A stretch of 44,163 bases of DNA from Soonwooa sp. GTDB lineage: Bacteria; Bacteroidota; Bacteroidia; Flavobacteriales; Weeksellaceae. The translations under genes and the position numbers were made by a program. Below the pieces are notes generated by a model. It saw nothing but the letters and a program-made list of their open reading frames with translations. It was not told the origin of the DNA and made no database searches. Of this stretch, positions 24,423 through 32,681 are shown piece after piece (position 1 is the first letter of the stretch; every line of letters starts with the position of its first letter). The stretch spans positions 1 to 44,163 of the forward strand of contig NZ_JASLDS010000006.1 in the NCBI RefSeq assembly GCF_030151385.1. The letters run 5' to 3'.

Positions 24423-26282
24423 TTAAAGATGACTTTTGCGCTCGTCTTTATCTTCATCCTCTTCCTCTCGCCAAAAGTTTTCGTCAAAAGAAATATTATC
24501 ATACGCCAACAACTCAGCTTCGCGCTCTAACGAATCATGAAGTCCAAAACTTATGATTTCCTTATCCTGTTGTTTCGCCAATTTTTTGGTTGATGCTTTA
24601 TCAATTAACATAAAACGTTTTCCCATCCTACGCGCTGTATAGCTTCGCATTCCCGTTGCACAAAGAACATCAACTGCAAGATCTACTGCCGTTCCTAAAG
24701 TTTCACGATAAATATTTTCGACACCATTATTGATAAAATCGTAAGCGTCGAGTCTATTTTTAGCCCTAACAAAAATTTTAACCTTAGGAAAATTATGGTG
24801 TACGTACTCGACGATTAATTTATTTTTTTCGGGATCATCAAGACAAATAATCAAAATTGAAGCTTCTTCAATTCCTGCTGCTCGGAGTAAAGAATGTTTG
24901 GTTGCATCACCAAAATAAACATTAAAACCGTTGGCACGAAGCAACGCAATTCTATCAGGATCACTTTCCAAAACCGTTGACCGTACACCATTCGCTCTCA
25001 AAAGGCGACCAACCGTACTACCAAAAAATCCAAATCCTACAATGATAATATTGCGATGCGTTATTGGTTCTAATGGAGCAGCACCCGGTTTTTCTTTATT
25101 AAATTTATCATCGAGAAAACGCTCTTTTATCATCAGCAACAAAGGCGTCATACACATGGTAATTGCAACCACGGCTAACATTTCGGCATTGGTTTTTGCG
25201 TCGATTAAGTACAAACTTGTAGAAAAATTAACCAAAACAAAGGCAAATTCTCCAACCTGAGATAAGGCAAAAGCGATGAAGAAACTCTGATTATTGTTTA
25301 ATTTATAATAACGTGCTATTCCAAAAAGTATTAAAGCTTTAATAAATAAAACGGCAAAGGCTGTTGAAAAAATGAAAACAGGATCGTTTTTAATAATTGT
25401 AAAATTAATAGTCGAGCCAACGCTGACAAAGAAAACCGCCAATAGCAAACCTTTGAAAGGATCGATCTGACTTTCTAACTCGTGTCGGAACTCGCTATTT
25501 GCCAACATAACACCAGCAATAAAAGCTCCTAAAGCTGGACTTAATCCTACAGAAATCATCAATTCGGAGACGCCAATTACTAAGAATAAAGATGAAGCGG
25601 TCAACAACTCATTCATCCCCGAAGTTGATACAAATCTTAAAAACGGTACAAAAACATATCTTCCCAAAAGCACCAAAGCAGTTATACCAACCAATAGTGA
25701 AAATGGTTGTAGCCAATCTGGTAGATATTGAAGCAGGATTTTTTCATGTGAATTATCGGTATCTAATGGCGAAATAATTGGAAGCAAAGCCAAAATCGGA
25801 ATCACCGCAATATCTTGAAAAAGCAATATTGAAAACGAAGCTTCACCACTTGCCGTTCGGAAAAGATTTTTCTCTTTTAAAGTTTGGATTACTATAGCTG
25901 TGGACGACAATGCAAAACACATTGCAATAACAAAAGCTTGATTCCTCTGCCAACCAACGAGATAGAAGACTGCAAACAAAGCTGCAATCGAAATTAATAA
26001 CTGACTTAATCCAAGACCGAGAATTCGCTTCCGAATTGCCCAAAGCTTTTTTGGATCCAATTCTAGACCAACAATAAAAAGCATCATAATAACACCAAAT
26101 TCTGTTGCATGCATCACGCCACCTGCTTTGGTTCCTGTCAATTTTAAAACAAAAGGTCCAATAATAATTCCGCCGAGAATGTAGCCAATGACAGAACTTA
26201 AACCCAAACGTTTAACGATAGGAACCATGATAATCGCAGCTCCAAGAAAAATTAACGTTATTAATGCGTAAGACCCCTCCAT
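24423..26282 (-). CDS. CPA2 monovalent cation/proton antiporter with RCK domain (KefB/KefC-like)
   Basis: 619 residues. The first ~385 form a polytopic Na+/H+-exchanger fold (12-13 helices), including GYILGGIIIGP, FIVGLELDPKKLW, FALSSTAIVIQTL and GAFIAGVMLANS. Residues ~405-525 are a TrkA-N (RCK) Rossmann domain, IIIVGFGFFGSTVGRLL with acidic LESDPDR for NAD binding. The tail is highly charged. It should exchange K+ or Na+ for H+ under control of nucleotide binding. The start overlaps the stop of the upstream KefF-like gene by one base (TAATG), so they are coupled, as in kefF-kefC. Confidence 0.92.
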   Translation of the reverse strand: MEGSYALITLIFLGAAIIMVPIVKRLGLSSVIGYILGGIIIGPFVLKLTGTKAGGVMHATEFGVIMMLFIVGLELDPKKLWAIRKRILGLGLSQLLISIAALFAVFYLVGWQRNQAFVIAMCFALSSTAIVIQTLKEKNLFRTASGEASFSILLFQDIAVIPILALLPIISPLDTDNSHEKILLQYLPDWLQPFSLLVGITALVLLGRYVFVPFLRFVSTSGMNELLTASSLFLVIGVSELMISVGLSPALGAFIAGVMLANSEFRHELESQIDPFKGLLLAVFFVSVGSTINFTIIKNDPVFIFSTAFAVLFIKALILFGIARYYKLNNNQSFFIAFALSQVGEFAFVLVNFSTSLYLIDAKTNAEMLAVVAITMCMTPLLLMIKERFLDDKFNKEKPGAAPLEPITHRNIIIVGFGFFGSTVGRLLRANGVRSTVLESDPDRIALLRANGFNVYFGDATKHSLLRAAGIEEASILIICLDDPEKNKLIVEYVHHNFPKVKIFVRAKNRLDAYDFINNGVENIYRETLGTAVDLAVDVLCATGMRSYTARRMGKRFMLIDKASTKKLAKQQDKEIISFGLHDSLEREAELLAYDNISFDENFWREEEDEDKDERKSHL

Positions 26283-26803
26283 TATTCGTTCAGAATTTTA
26301 TTTAATTTTTTCATGTAAGATTCAAGCTCAAACATTTTAATATCGTCAGCTTGATAGATGATGATTTCGTCTTTTAAAATCAGATTATTGGTTTCAATAC
26401 AAAGTTTAAGACCAAGCGTAAGATCAGAAATCTTGGTATGGTACATTCCTTTTTCAGAATAGCTTTCTTCATTAGCTCCCGCCGTTACCACAATAATCGC
26501 TTCTTTACCAGAAAAAGGATTATCATCATCTTGACACATCCATTTAAAATCCATCACCTCATCAATCCACAGTTTAAGAAGTGGTGGCATACCAAACCAA
26601 ATCAATGGAAAGTGAAAAATGACACGGTCAAAATTTTGCATTCTTTTTCGTTCTCGAAAAGGTTGAATATGAAAATCTGGATACTCCTCGTAGATGTCTC
26701 TCAAAACCGTGTATGAATGTTTTTCGTAGACTTTAACAAGCTCGACATTGGTTGTAGAATGTTCAAAATAGGGATGAGCAAAGAGGACTAAAGTCTTTTT
26801 CAA
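26282..26803 (-). CDS. NAD(P)H-dependent flavodoxin-fold oxidoreductase (KefF/KefG-like)
   Basis: 173 residues with a flavodoxin-like fold: LVLFAHPYFEHSTTN at the start, VIFHFPLIWFGMPPLLKLWI and KEAIIVVTAGANEESYSEKG. These are features of KefF/KefG/YwrO quinone reductases that bind FMN and activate the partner antiporter. The start is TTG at 26803: an in-frame stop lies two codons upstream and no ATG follows before conserved sequence. Known KefC systems are gated by glutathione adducts, which most Bacteroidota are not thought to make, so another electrophile signal is likely. Confidence 0.88.
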   Translation of the reverse strand: MKKTLVLFAHPYFEHSTTNVELVKVYEKHSYTVLRDIYEEYPDFHIQPFRERKRMQNFDRVIFHFPLIWFGMPPLLKLWIDEVMDFKWMCQDDDNPFSGKEAIIVVTAGANEESYSEKGMYHTKISDLTLGLKLCIETNNLILKDEIIIYQADDIKMFELESYMKKLNKILNE

Positions 26804-26872
26804 AATTCAGATTTTTGTAAAATTACTCAATTATGAAAAAAAATCCAATCTATTAGACTGATTTATAAAAAC

Positions 26873-26903
26873 AAAAAGCAAGCCTCAAATAAGACTTGCT
26901 TTT
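26873..26903 (-). terminator. Terminator after the lemA-TPM operon
   Basis: AAAAAGCAAG and CTTGCTTTT form a 9-bp stem; on the minus strand it is followed by T residues. It lies 24 bases after the end of the second TPM gene. Confidence 0.85.
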
Positions 26904-26926
26904 ATATTTTTTTGTTTTAAATTCAA

Positions 26927-27739
26927 TTACCAGCCGCCACTTGCGCCGCCGCCGCCGAAACTACCGCCGCCGCCAAAGCCGCCAAAACCGCCACCTGAAG
27001 AACCGCCGCCAAAACCACCGCCACCTCCGAAACTTCCAGGGAATGGGAAAAAGCCGCCTCGATATCGTCGACTACCACGTCCAGACAACATTACATCATC
27101 ATCGTAATTACCTCCCATCCCATCGCCGCCATTTTTAATGGCGCCTATAAAGATGATTAGTAAAATAACAATAAAGAAAATTGTCCCAAAATCGATGCTG
27201 TCTTCTTTCTGTTTTTTCTTGACAAGAGGTTTAAATTTACCATTGACAGCTTCCATAATTGCAGAAGTCCCTTTGTCAATACCAACATACCATTGTCCAT
27301 TTTTGAAAGCTGGTGTTACCAAATAATCTAAAATCTGTCCCGCAACCGAGGCTGTCAAATACTGCTCTACCGAACGACCTTGCTGGATTGACATCTTATG
27401 ATCTTCGGTTGCAATCATAAAGACAACACCATTATCCACGCCCTTTTGACCAATTCCCCATTTTTGTCCATACATCGTCGCCAGAAAGTTAATATCTTGT
27501 CCATTAGTTGTTGGCAAAATAATAACTTGAATTTCCGTTGATGTCGAATCGGAAAATTTAATCAATTTTTGATTAAGCATATCTTTCTCTTGTTGACTCA
27601 AAAGATTGGCTTGATCATAGACTGGATAAAGGACTTTCGGCTTTTCTGGAATATTTTGCGCTGTCAAATTTCCGAAGAAACTTAACAAGACTACAATAAT
27701 CAGAAAACTACGAGAAACTAATCTCATTAGGTAATTCAT
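26927..27739 (-). CDS. TPM domain membrane protein (YgcG family) with Gly-rich tail
   Basis: 270 residues: N-terminal signal/anchor (about 8-27, ending LTAQ), a TPM domain (about 35-165: DQANLLSQQEKDML, TEIQVIILPTTNG, WGIGQKGVDNGVVFMIA), a membrane helix (about 190-205), and a Gly/Ser-rich C-terminus typical of YgcG-like proteins. TPM domains act in the lumen or periplasm, some as acid phosphatases; bacterial ones are poorly understood. It overlaps the upstream TPM gene by 32 bases; Met5 at 27727 is an alternative start. Third gene of lemA-TPM-TPM. Confidence 0.88.
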   Translation of the reverse strand: MNYLMRLVSRSFLIIVVLLSFFGNLTAQNIPEKPKVLYPVYDQANLLSQQEKDMLNQKLIKFSDSTSTEIQVIILPTTNGQDINFLATMYGQKWGIGQKGVDNGVVFMIATEDHKMSIQQGRSVEQYLTASVAGQILDYLVTPAFKNGQWYVGIDKGTSAIMEAVNGKFKPLVKKKQKEDSIDFGTIFFIVILLIIFIGAIKNGGDGMGGNYDDDVMLSGRGSRRYRGGFFPFPGSFGGGGGFGGGSSGGGFGGFGGGGSFGGGGASGGW

Positions 27740-28139
27740 TTAGGTGTTCTCCGTTGGTCGGGAAATATTTTTCTAACTCTTGACCAGTTTTCAGAATGGC
27801 ATCGCGAAGTGCTTCAAAATACTTTTTTTGAGCAAAAGCTTTGGTAATCTCATCATGCAACTTATCCCAAAAATATTGTTTAACATGTTGATGAATGCCT
27901 TCGTCACCGATAATTGTTAAATATTTTTGTTCAAAATTAACATGAAACAAAACCCCGTTGCGTTCTTTGGTTTGGTCCATATTAAGTGACCTGAAAACAT
28001 CCCAAGCCATTTTTGCATTTTGTCTAACTGTCGTCGAGTCGATATGCACACGTATCTCTCCAGAAGTCATCGATTCTGCAGTTTGGATGCTATCAACCAA
28101 CGCGGTTATTTCTTTATCTGTAATATAAGAAGTATACAT
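27708..28139 (-). CDS. TPM domain protein, soluble
   Basis: 143 residues, one TPM domain without a signal peptide or a clear membrane segment: AESMTSGEIRVHIDSTTVRQ, RNGVLFHVNFEQKYLTIIGD and an amphipathic C-terminal half. It starts on the TAATG overlap with the lemA stop codon, so the genes are coupled. Middle gene of lemA-TPM-TPM; probably an accessory to the membrane-bound TPM protein. Confidence 0.86.
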   Translation of the reverse strand: MYTSYITDKEITALVDSIQTAESMTSGEIRVHIDSTTVRQNAKMAWDVFRSLNMDQTKERNGVLFHVNFEQKYLTIIGDEGIHQHVKQYFWDKLHDEITKAFAQKKYFEALRDAILKTGQELEKYFPTNGEHLNELPNEISFS

Positions 28140-28735
28140 TATTTGAAAACTTCTGGTGCTTTATCAGCGCCCGCTTCAGCTTGGAAATATGGTTTTGCTT
28201 TATAATTTGTCATGCTTGCAACAAGATTCTGTGGGAAGTTTTCAACTGCTGTGTTGTAAACCTTCGCTGCATCGTTATAATAAACTCTTTCTGTACGAAT
28301 GCTGTTTTCAACTGCAACATATTCTCTTTGGAAATCTGTGTACTGCTGGCTAGCTTTTAGATCTGGATATTTTTCCACAACAACCATTAATCTTCCTAAA
28401 GCTCCAGAAAGTTGACCTTGCGCTGCCTCAAATTTTGCCATATCAGCTTCTGTCATATTTGTTGGATCAATTTGTACTGCAGATGCTTTTGATCTTGCTT
28501 CAACAACTTGCGTTAATGTTTCTTGCTCAAACTTAGCATAAGATTTAACAGCTCTTTCTAAGTTAGGAATAAGATCTGCTCTTTTCTGATAAGCAGTTTG
28601 AACATTACCCCACTTTGATTCTACTTCTTGTTTTTGAACGTTAAAGTTGTTACGAACGCCAACACCCCACATGAATGCAATACCTGCAATAACAACAAGG
28701 GCAATTACTAGGACTAAACAGCCTTTTCCTTTCAT
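28139..28735 (-). CDS. lemA: LemA family protein
   Basis: 198 residues. One N-terminal membrane helix (about 4-25) is followed by an extended helical domain with the LemA signatures VESKWGNVQTAYQKRADLIP and NLERAVKSYAKFEQETLTQV, and FQREYVAVENSIRTERVYYN later. LemA proteins are membrane-anchored with the helical part outside; function is unsettled. First gene of the set with two TPM genes, the usual partner arrangement in Bacteroidota. Confidence 0.94.
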   Translation of the reverse strand: MKGKGCLVLVIALVVIAGIAFMWGVGVRNNFNVQKQEVESKWGNVQTAYQKRADLIPNLERAVKSYAKFEQETLTQVVEARSKASAVQIDPTNMTEADMAKFEAAQGQLSGALGRLMVVVEKYPDLKASQQYTDFQREYVAVENSIRTERVYYNDAAKVYNTAVENFPQNLVASMTNYKAKPYFQAEAGADKAPEVFK

Positions 28736-28764
28736 AGTTTATGTATTTTATTTTGTTACTATAC

Positions 28765-28772
28765 CAAAGATA
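28765..28772 (-). promoter_or_regulatory. Promoter -7 box of the lemA operon
   Basis: Minus-strand TATCTTTG, a full TAnnTTTG match, 29 bases before the lemA ATG. Confidence 0.6.
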
Positions 28773-28862
28773 GATATTTCTCTTTATTAAATTTAAAAAT
28801 TTTGTTTAATAAATAAAAAACACAATCAGAGAACATCTTTGCTGCAACATTTATATTTTAAA

Positions 28863-28891
28863 CAAAAAAATCCGAATTCAATATTCGGATT
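28863..28891 (-). terminator. Terminator after mazG
   Basis: AATCCGAAT/ATTCGGATT, a perfect 9-bp stem with a five-base loop, followed on the minus strand by seven T residues. Confidence 0.92.
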
Positions 28892-28932
28892 CGGATTTTA
28901 AATTTTATGTTAAACTCAAATTTTATTAAAAT

Positions 28933-29703
28933 CTAAACTTCAAACGTTTTGGCTTCTTCCCACAGTTCGTCCATTTTTTCTAAACTTAAATCTGCTAAAA
29001 CCAAATTTTTATCTCTAGCCAAATCTTCCATTTTTTGAAAACGAGAAATAAATTTCAAGTTGGTTCTTTCTAAAGCTGAATCTGGATTAAGTCCTAAAAT
29101 TCTAGCATAATTTATCAACGAAAAGAAAACATCGCCCAATTCTTTTTCTTTTTTGTCCGCTTCTGTTTCAGCGTGAAATTCATTTAACTCCTCCTCGACT
29201 TTCTGCCAAGCATCTTCCGCAGTGTCAAACTCGAATCCAATACCTTTCACTTTATCCTGAATTCGATAAGCTTTTATTAGCGCTGGTAAAGACTTTGGCA
29301 CTCCCGAAAGGATGGATTTGTTTCCTTCTTTTAGTTTTAGTTTTTCCCAATTTTGCTTCACCGTTTCTTCATCTTCTGCAACAGTATCACCATAAATATG
29401 AGGATGACGGAAAATCAGTTTTTCATTTAAAGAATTGATAACATCAGCAATATCAAAACTTTCCTTTTCCGAACCTATTTTAGAATAAAAAACCAAATGC
29501 AAAAGGACGTCGCCCAATTCTTTTTTTATTTCTTGTAAATCTTCACTCAAAAGCGCATCCGACAACTCATACGTTTCTTCCAAAGTCAAATGACGAAGCG
29601 TCTCGAAAGTTTGTTTTTTATCCCATGGACATTTCTCACGAAGATCATCCATAATATCGAGTAGACGCCCGAAAGCTTCCATTTTTTCTTGCTTTGTATT
29701 CAT
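28933..29703 (-). CDS. mazG: Nucleoside triphosphate pyrophosphohydrolase MazG
   Basis: 256 residues from the ATG at 29703; a longer frame to 29754 overlaps pcm and lacks family sequence. Two MazG domains: the first with CPWDKKQTFETLRHLTLEE and ELGDVLLHLVFYSKIG, the second with FEFDTAEDAWQKVEEELNEF and KELGDVFFSLINYARI. The paired ExxE and ExxD residues bind magnesium. It hydrolyses dNTPs/NTPs to monophosphates, cleaning damaged nucleotides and affecting (p)ppGpp. Starts four bases after the pcm stop, so co-transcribed with it. Confidence 0.94.
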   Translation of the reverse strand: MNTKQEKMEAFGRLLDIMDDLREKCPWDKKQTFETLRHLTLEETYELSDALLSEDLQEIKKELGDVLLHLVFYSKIGSEKESFDIADVINSLNEKLIFRHPHIYGDTVAEDEETVKQNWEKLKLKEGNKSILSGVPKSLPALIKAYRIQDKVKGIGFEFDTAEDAWQKVEEELNEFHAETEADKKEKELGDVFFSLINYARILGLNPDSALERTNLKFISRFQKMEDLARDKNLVLADLSLEKMDELWEEAKTFEV

Positions 29704-29707
29704 CTTT

Positions 29708-30358
29708 TTAATGGTTTTTATCTTGCAACATTGGGACGAATTTGTAAATACCAAATTCCTCCTTTTCGAATTCTTTCTCTGAAATTTTTGTAAAGCGACA
29801 CAACATTTGTTGATCTGTAGGACCTAACGGAATCACCATTTTTCCGCCAACTTTTAACTGACGTAAAAGCTCTGTTGGCAACTGCTCAGCACCACAAGTC
29901 ACAATAATTTTATCAAATGGTGCAAAACTCGGAAGCCCAGCAAAACCATCTCCAAAACTCTGAAAATTTGGACGAAGCATCATTTGGCGAAATATCTCTG
30001 TCGAAAAATCGTACAAACTTTTTTGGCGTTCGATGGTATAAAGTTGTGCTTCCATCTTCATCAAAACTGCCGCTTGATAACCGCAACCAGTACCAATTTC
30101 CAAGACTTTTTCTCCTGGAATCAATTCTAAAAGCTCTGATTGTTCGGCAACTGTCGATGGATGCGAAATCGTCTGACCAGAAGCGATCGGAAACGCGCGA
30201 TCTTCATAAGCATAATCTTCGAAAATGCTTTCAATAAAAAGATGTCGCGGCACCTCATTCATAGCATTGAGAACCAACGGATCTTTAATCCCCAAACCTC
30301 GCTGTAGGTACTCCACCAACTGCCGACGCTTTCCACGATGTACAAAAGAATCTCTCAT
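29708..30358 (-). CDS. pcm: Protein-L-isoaspartate O-methyltransferase
   Basis: 216 residues from the ATG at 30358 (MRDSFVHRGKR); the frame is open to an upstream ATG at 30388. Family signatures: NEVPRHLFIES, IASGQTISHPSTVAEQSELL, SAM-binding EKVLEIGTGCGYQAAVLMK and a final KIIVTCGAEQLP with LKVGGKMVIPLG. It methylates isoaspartyl residues in damaged proteins for repair. A -7 box (30364-30371) lies inside the longer frame, which favours the shorter start and implies a leaderless or nearly leaderless mRNA. First gene of pcm-mazG. Confidence 0.93.
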   Translation of the reverse strand: MRDSFVHRGKRRQLVEYLQRGLGIKDPLVLNAMNEVPRHLFIESIFEDYAYEDRAFPIASGQTISHPSTVAEQSELLELIPGEKVLEIGTGCGYQAAVLMKMEAQLYTIERQKSLYDFSTEIFRQMMLRPNFQSFGDGFAGLPSFAPFDKIIVTCGAEQLPTELLRQLKVGGKMVIPLGPTDQQMLCRFTKISEKEFEKEEFGIYKFVPMLQDKNH

Positions 30359-30363
30359 TAACG

Positions 30364-30371
30364 CAAAATTA
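30364..30371 (-). promoter_or_regulatory. Putative promoter -7 box of pcm-mazG
   Basis: Minus-strand TAATTTTG fits TAnnTTTG and ends five bases before the ATG at 30358. Transcription would start close to that ATG. Confidence 0.45.
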
Positions 30372-30413
30372 AAAGAATGAAATCGCATTTCAAAATTTTA
30401 TTTAGCTAATGGT

Positions 30414-30434
30414 TGATAGCTGATAGATGATAGC
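30414..30434. repeat. Short heptamer array TGATAG(C/A) x3
   Basis: TGATAGC, TGATAGA, TGATAGC in tandem, five bases before the TAATTCA array: again two different heptamers side by side. Confidence 0.8.
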
Positions 30435-30439
30435 GAAAC

Positions 30440-30543
30440 TAATTCATAATTCATAATTCATAATTCATAATTCATAATTCATAATTCATAATTCATAATT
30501 CATAATTCATAATTCATAATTCATAATTCATAATTCATAATTC
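30440..30543. repeat. Tandem heptamer array TAATTCA, about 15 copies
   Basis: Fourteen perfect copies of TAATTCA plus six bases, ending TAATTCTAAAA exactly as the array at 49-187. It occupies the divergent intergenic space between pcm and the first Gfo/Idh gene and ends 56 bases before that gene's ATG, just upstream of a weak -7-like TAAATTGC. Confidence 0.95.
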
Positions 30544-30598
30544 TAAAACAAAAAATCCAATTTCGTAAATTGCAACATCGACTTATAAAACTCAAAAT

Positions 30599-31639
30599 AT
30601 GCAAATCATCAAAACAGCTTTATTGGCTTACGGCGGATCAGGGAAATTATTCCACGCACCTTTCATTAATGTTCATCATGGATTTCAGTTAATTGGAGCT
30701 TGGGAAAGAAGTAAAAAAAACATCCAACATGATTATCCTGATGCAAAAAGTTTTGATACTTTGGAAGAAGTTTTGGCAAGTGATGCCGAATTAATTATCG
30801 TCAATACGCCAATCAATACACATTTCGAATATGCTAAAAAAGCTTTGGAAGCAGGTAAAAATGTCTTGGTAGAAAAGGCTTTTACAACAACTTCTGAGGA
30901 AGCAGAAATCTTAGATAAGCTCGCTAAAGAAAAAAATCTAAAACTTTGTGTATACCAAAATCGTCGTTGGGACAGTGATTTTTTAACGGTTCAAAAAGTT
31001 TTAAAAAGTGGAGAGCTTGGTGAAATTTTAGAAGCAGAAATCCGATTCGAAAGATACAATCCAAATCTTAGCCCAAAAGCCTGGAAAGAAAAAAAACAAC
31101 CTGGCTCTGGAATTTTAATGGATCTTGGTGCCCATATTATTGATCAAGCTTTAGTACTTTTTGGTTGGCCAGAAGCGATTTTCTCAGATATTAGAAGTCT
31201 TCGTCCCAACACCGAAGTCAATGATTATTTTGACATTCTTTTATATTACCCTGATAATCGCGTTAGACTAAAGGCAACTTTCTTTGCGAAAGAGCAACTT
31301 CCTGGTTATGTTTTGCAAGGTCGAGATGGCAGTTTTATCAAAATGCGTGGTGATATACAAGAAGACGAATTAAAGCTTGGTAAAATCCCAAATCGTGAAA
31401 CTTGGGGAACAGAAGATTCGAAAAACCAAGGACTTATTAATATTGGAGACAAACGCGAAAAATTAGAAACACTCCAAGGAAATTATCTCAATTTGTTTGA
31501 TGCATTATATCGAAGTATTGTTATGGATGAGCCAGTTCCGGTTCCTGCAAGTGATGCTGTCAAAAGCTTAAAAATAATGGAAGCAGCAGAAGAAAGTTCG
31601 AACAAAGGAATGAAAATTAGGCTATCAGAAAGTCTATAA
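30599..31639 (+). CDS. Gfo/Idh/MocA family oxidoreductase
   Basis: 346 residues: an N-terminal Rossmann domain (ALLAYGGSGKLFHAPF; the glycine loop is GGSGKLF) and a C-terminal alpha/beta domain. The usual EKP motif is EKA here (VLVEKAFTTT); the catalytic-region His is in MDLGAHIIDQAL. Such enzymes oxidise or reduce sugars, inositols or biliverdin-like substrates with NAD(P). The length and the FHAPFI segment resemble the YdgJ-type branch. A second, different family member follows 62 bases on. Confidence 0.9.
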   Translation: MQIIKTALLAYGGSGKLFHAPFINVHHGFQLIGAWERSKKNIQHDYPDAKSFDTLEEVLASDAELIIVNTPINTHFEYAKKALEAGKNVLVEKAFTTTSEEAEILDKLAKEKNLKLCVYQNRRWDSDFLTVQKVLKSGELGEILEAEIRFERYNPNLSPKAWKEKKQPGSGILMDLGAHIIDQALVLFGWPEAIFSDIRSLRPNTEVNDYFDILLYYPDNRVRLKATFFAKEQLPGYVLQGRDGSFIKMRGDIQEDELKLGKIPNRETWGTEDSKNQGLINIGDKREKLETLQGNYLNLFDALYRSIVMDEPVPVPASDAVKSLKIMEAAEESSNKGMKIRLSESL

Positions 31640-31701
31640 AAATCGAAAGTAAAAAAGCTTAAAATTGCTTATATTTACGATTCTAAAAAATAAGTTCTAT
31701 T

Positions 31702-32670
31702 ATGTTAAAAGCAGGTCTTGTAGGTGCGGGACATTTAGGAAAAATCCATCTTAAACTACTTAACCAATCCGAAAAATATGATTTGGTTGGTTTTTTTGAC
31801 AACGATAAAGAAAACGGAAAAAAACTAGAAGCAGAATTCGGTTACAAATATTTTGATAATCTCGACGAATTACTTTCTCAGATTGATATGTTGGATATTG
31901 TGACGCCGACTTTGTTCCATTACGAATATGCATTAAAAGCAATTGAAAGTGGAAAACATTTCTTCATCGAAAAGCCTGTTACGCAGACTTTGGAACAAGC
32001 TGAAGAGCTAATTAAACTTTCACAAGCAAAAAATCTAAAAGTCCAAGTTGGTCACGTAGAGCGCTACAATCCAGCATTTATTGCGACTAAAGAGTATATT
32101 AAAAATCCAATGTTTATTGAAATACATCGTTTGGCGGAGTTTAATCCTCGTGGAACGGATGTTTCTGTGGTTTTGGATTTGATGATTCATGATTTGGATA
32201 TTTTGTTGAGTTTGGTAAAATCACCAGTAAAAGACATCCATGCAAGTGGCGTTTGTGTGGTTTCTAAAACACCAGATATCACCAATGCAAGAATAGAATT
32301 TGAAAATGGCTGCGTTGCCAATCTTACAACTTCTAGAATTTCGATGAAAGCGATGCGCAAGTCGAGATTCTTCCAGCAAGACGCTTATGTTTCTGTAGAT
32401 TTCCTTGAAAAGAAAGCAGAAGTTATTCGCATGAAAGAAGCGCCTGCAGAGCCATCACCATTTGATATGATTATTGAAAATGCAGAAGGCGAAAAGAATC
32501 AAATTTTATTTGAATATCCGAATATCCAACCAAACAATGCTATTTTGGATGAGTTAGAAAGTCTTGCTGATGCGATTGAAAACGATAAGCCTATTCAAGT
32601 TTCGTTAGAAGATGGCACCGAAGCGCTGAAAGTTGCGTTGAAGATAATGGATTTGATTAGTAAGATTTAG
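31702..32670 (+). CDS. Gfo/Idh/MocA family oxidoreductase
   Basis: 322 residues. Rossmann loop VGAGHLGKIHL at the N-terminus, the canonical FFIEKPVTQT motif and a catalytic-region His in LDLMIHDLDILL. The C-terminal domain has VGHVERYNPAF. This pattern is common to the shorter flavobacterial Gfo/Idh proteins whose substrate is unknown. It lies 11 bases upstream of the lipoprotein gene, so at least those two are in one transcript. Confidence 0.92.
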   Translation: MLKAGLVGAGHLGKIHLKLLNQSEKYDLVGFFDNDKENGKKLEAEFGYKYFDNLDELLSQIDMLDIVTPTLFHYEYALKAIESGKHFFIEKPVTQTLEQAEELIKLSQAKNLKVQVGHVERYNPAFIATKEYIKNPMFIEIHRLAEFNPRGTDVSVVLDLMIHDLDILLSLVKSPVKDIHASGVCVVSKTPDITNARIEFENGCVANLTTSRISMKAMRKSRFFQQDAYVSVDFLEKKAEVIRMKEAPAEPSPFDMIIENAEGEKNQILFEYPNIQPNNAILDELESLADAIENDKPIQVSLEDGTEALKVALKIMDLISKI

Positions 32671-32681
32671 CAAATCAAAAA

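Noticed and set aside
29704..29754. Longer N-terminus for MazG overlapping pcm
   Set aside because: It reads into the pcm 3' end in another frame; the internal Met at 29703 gives the usual N-terminus.
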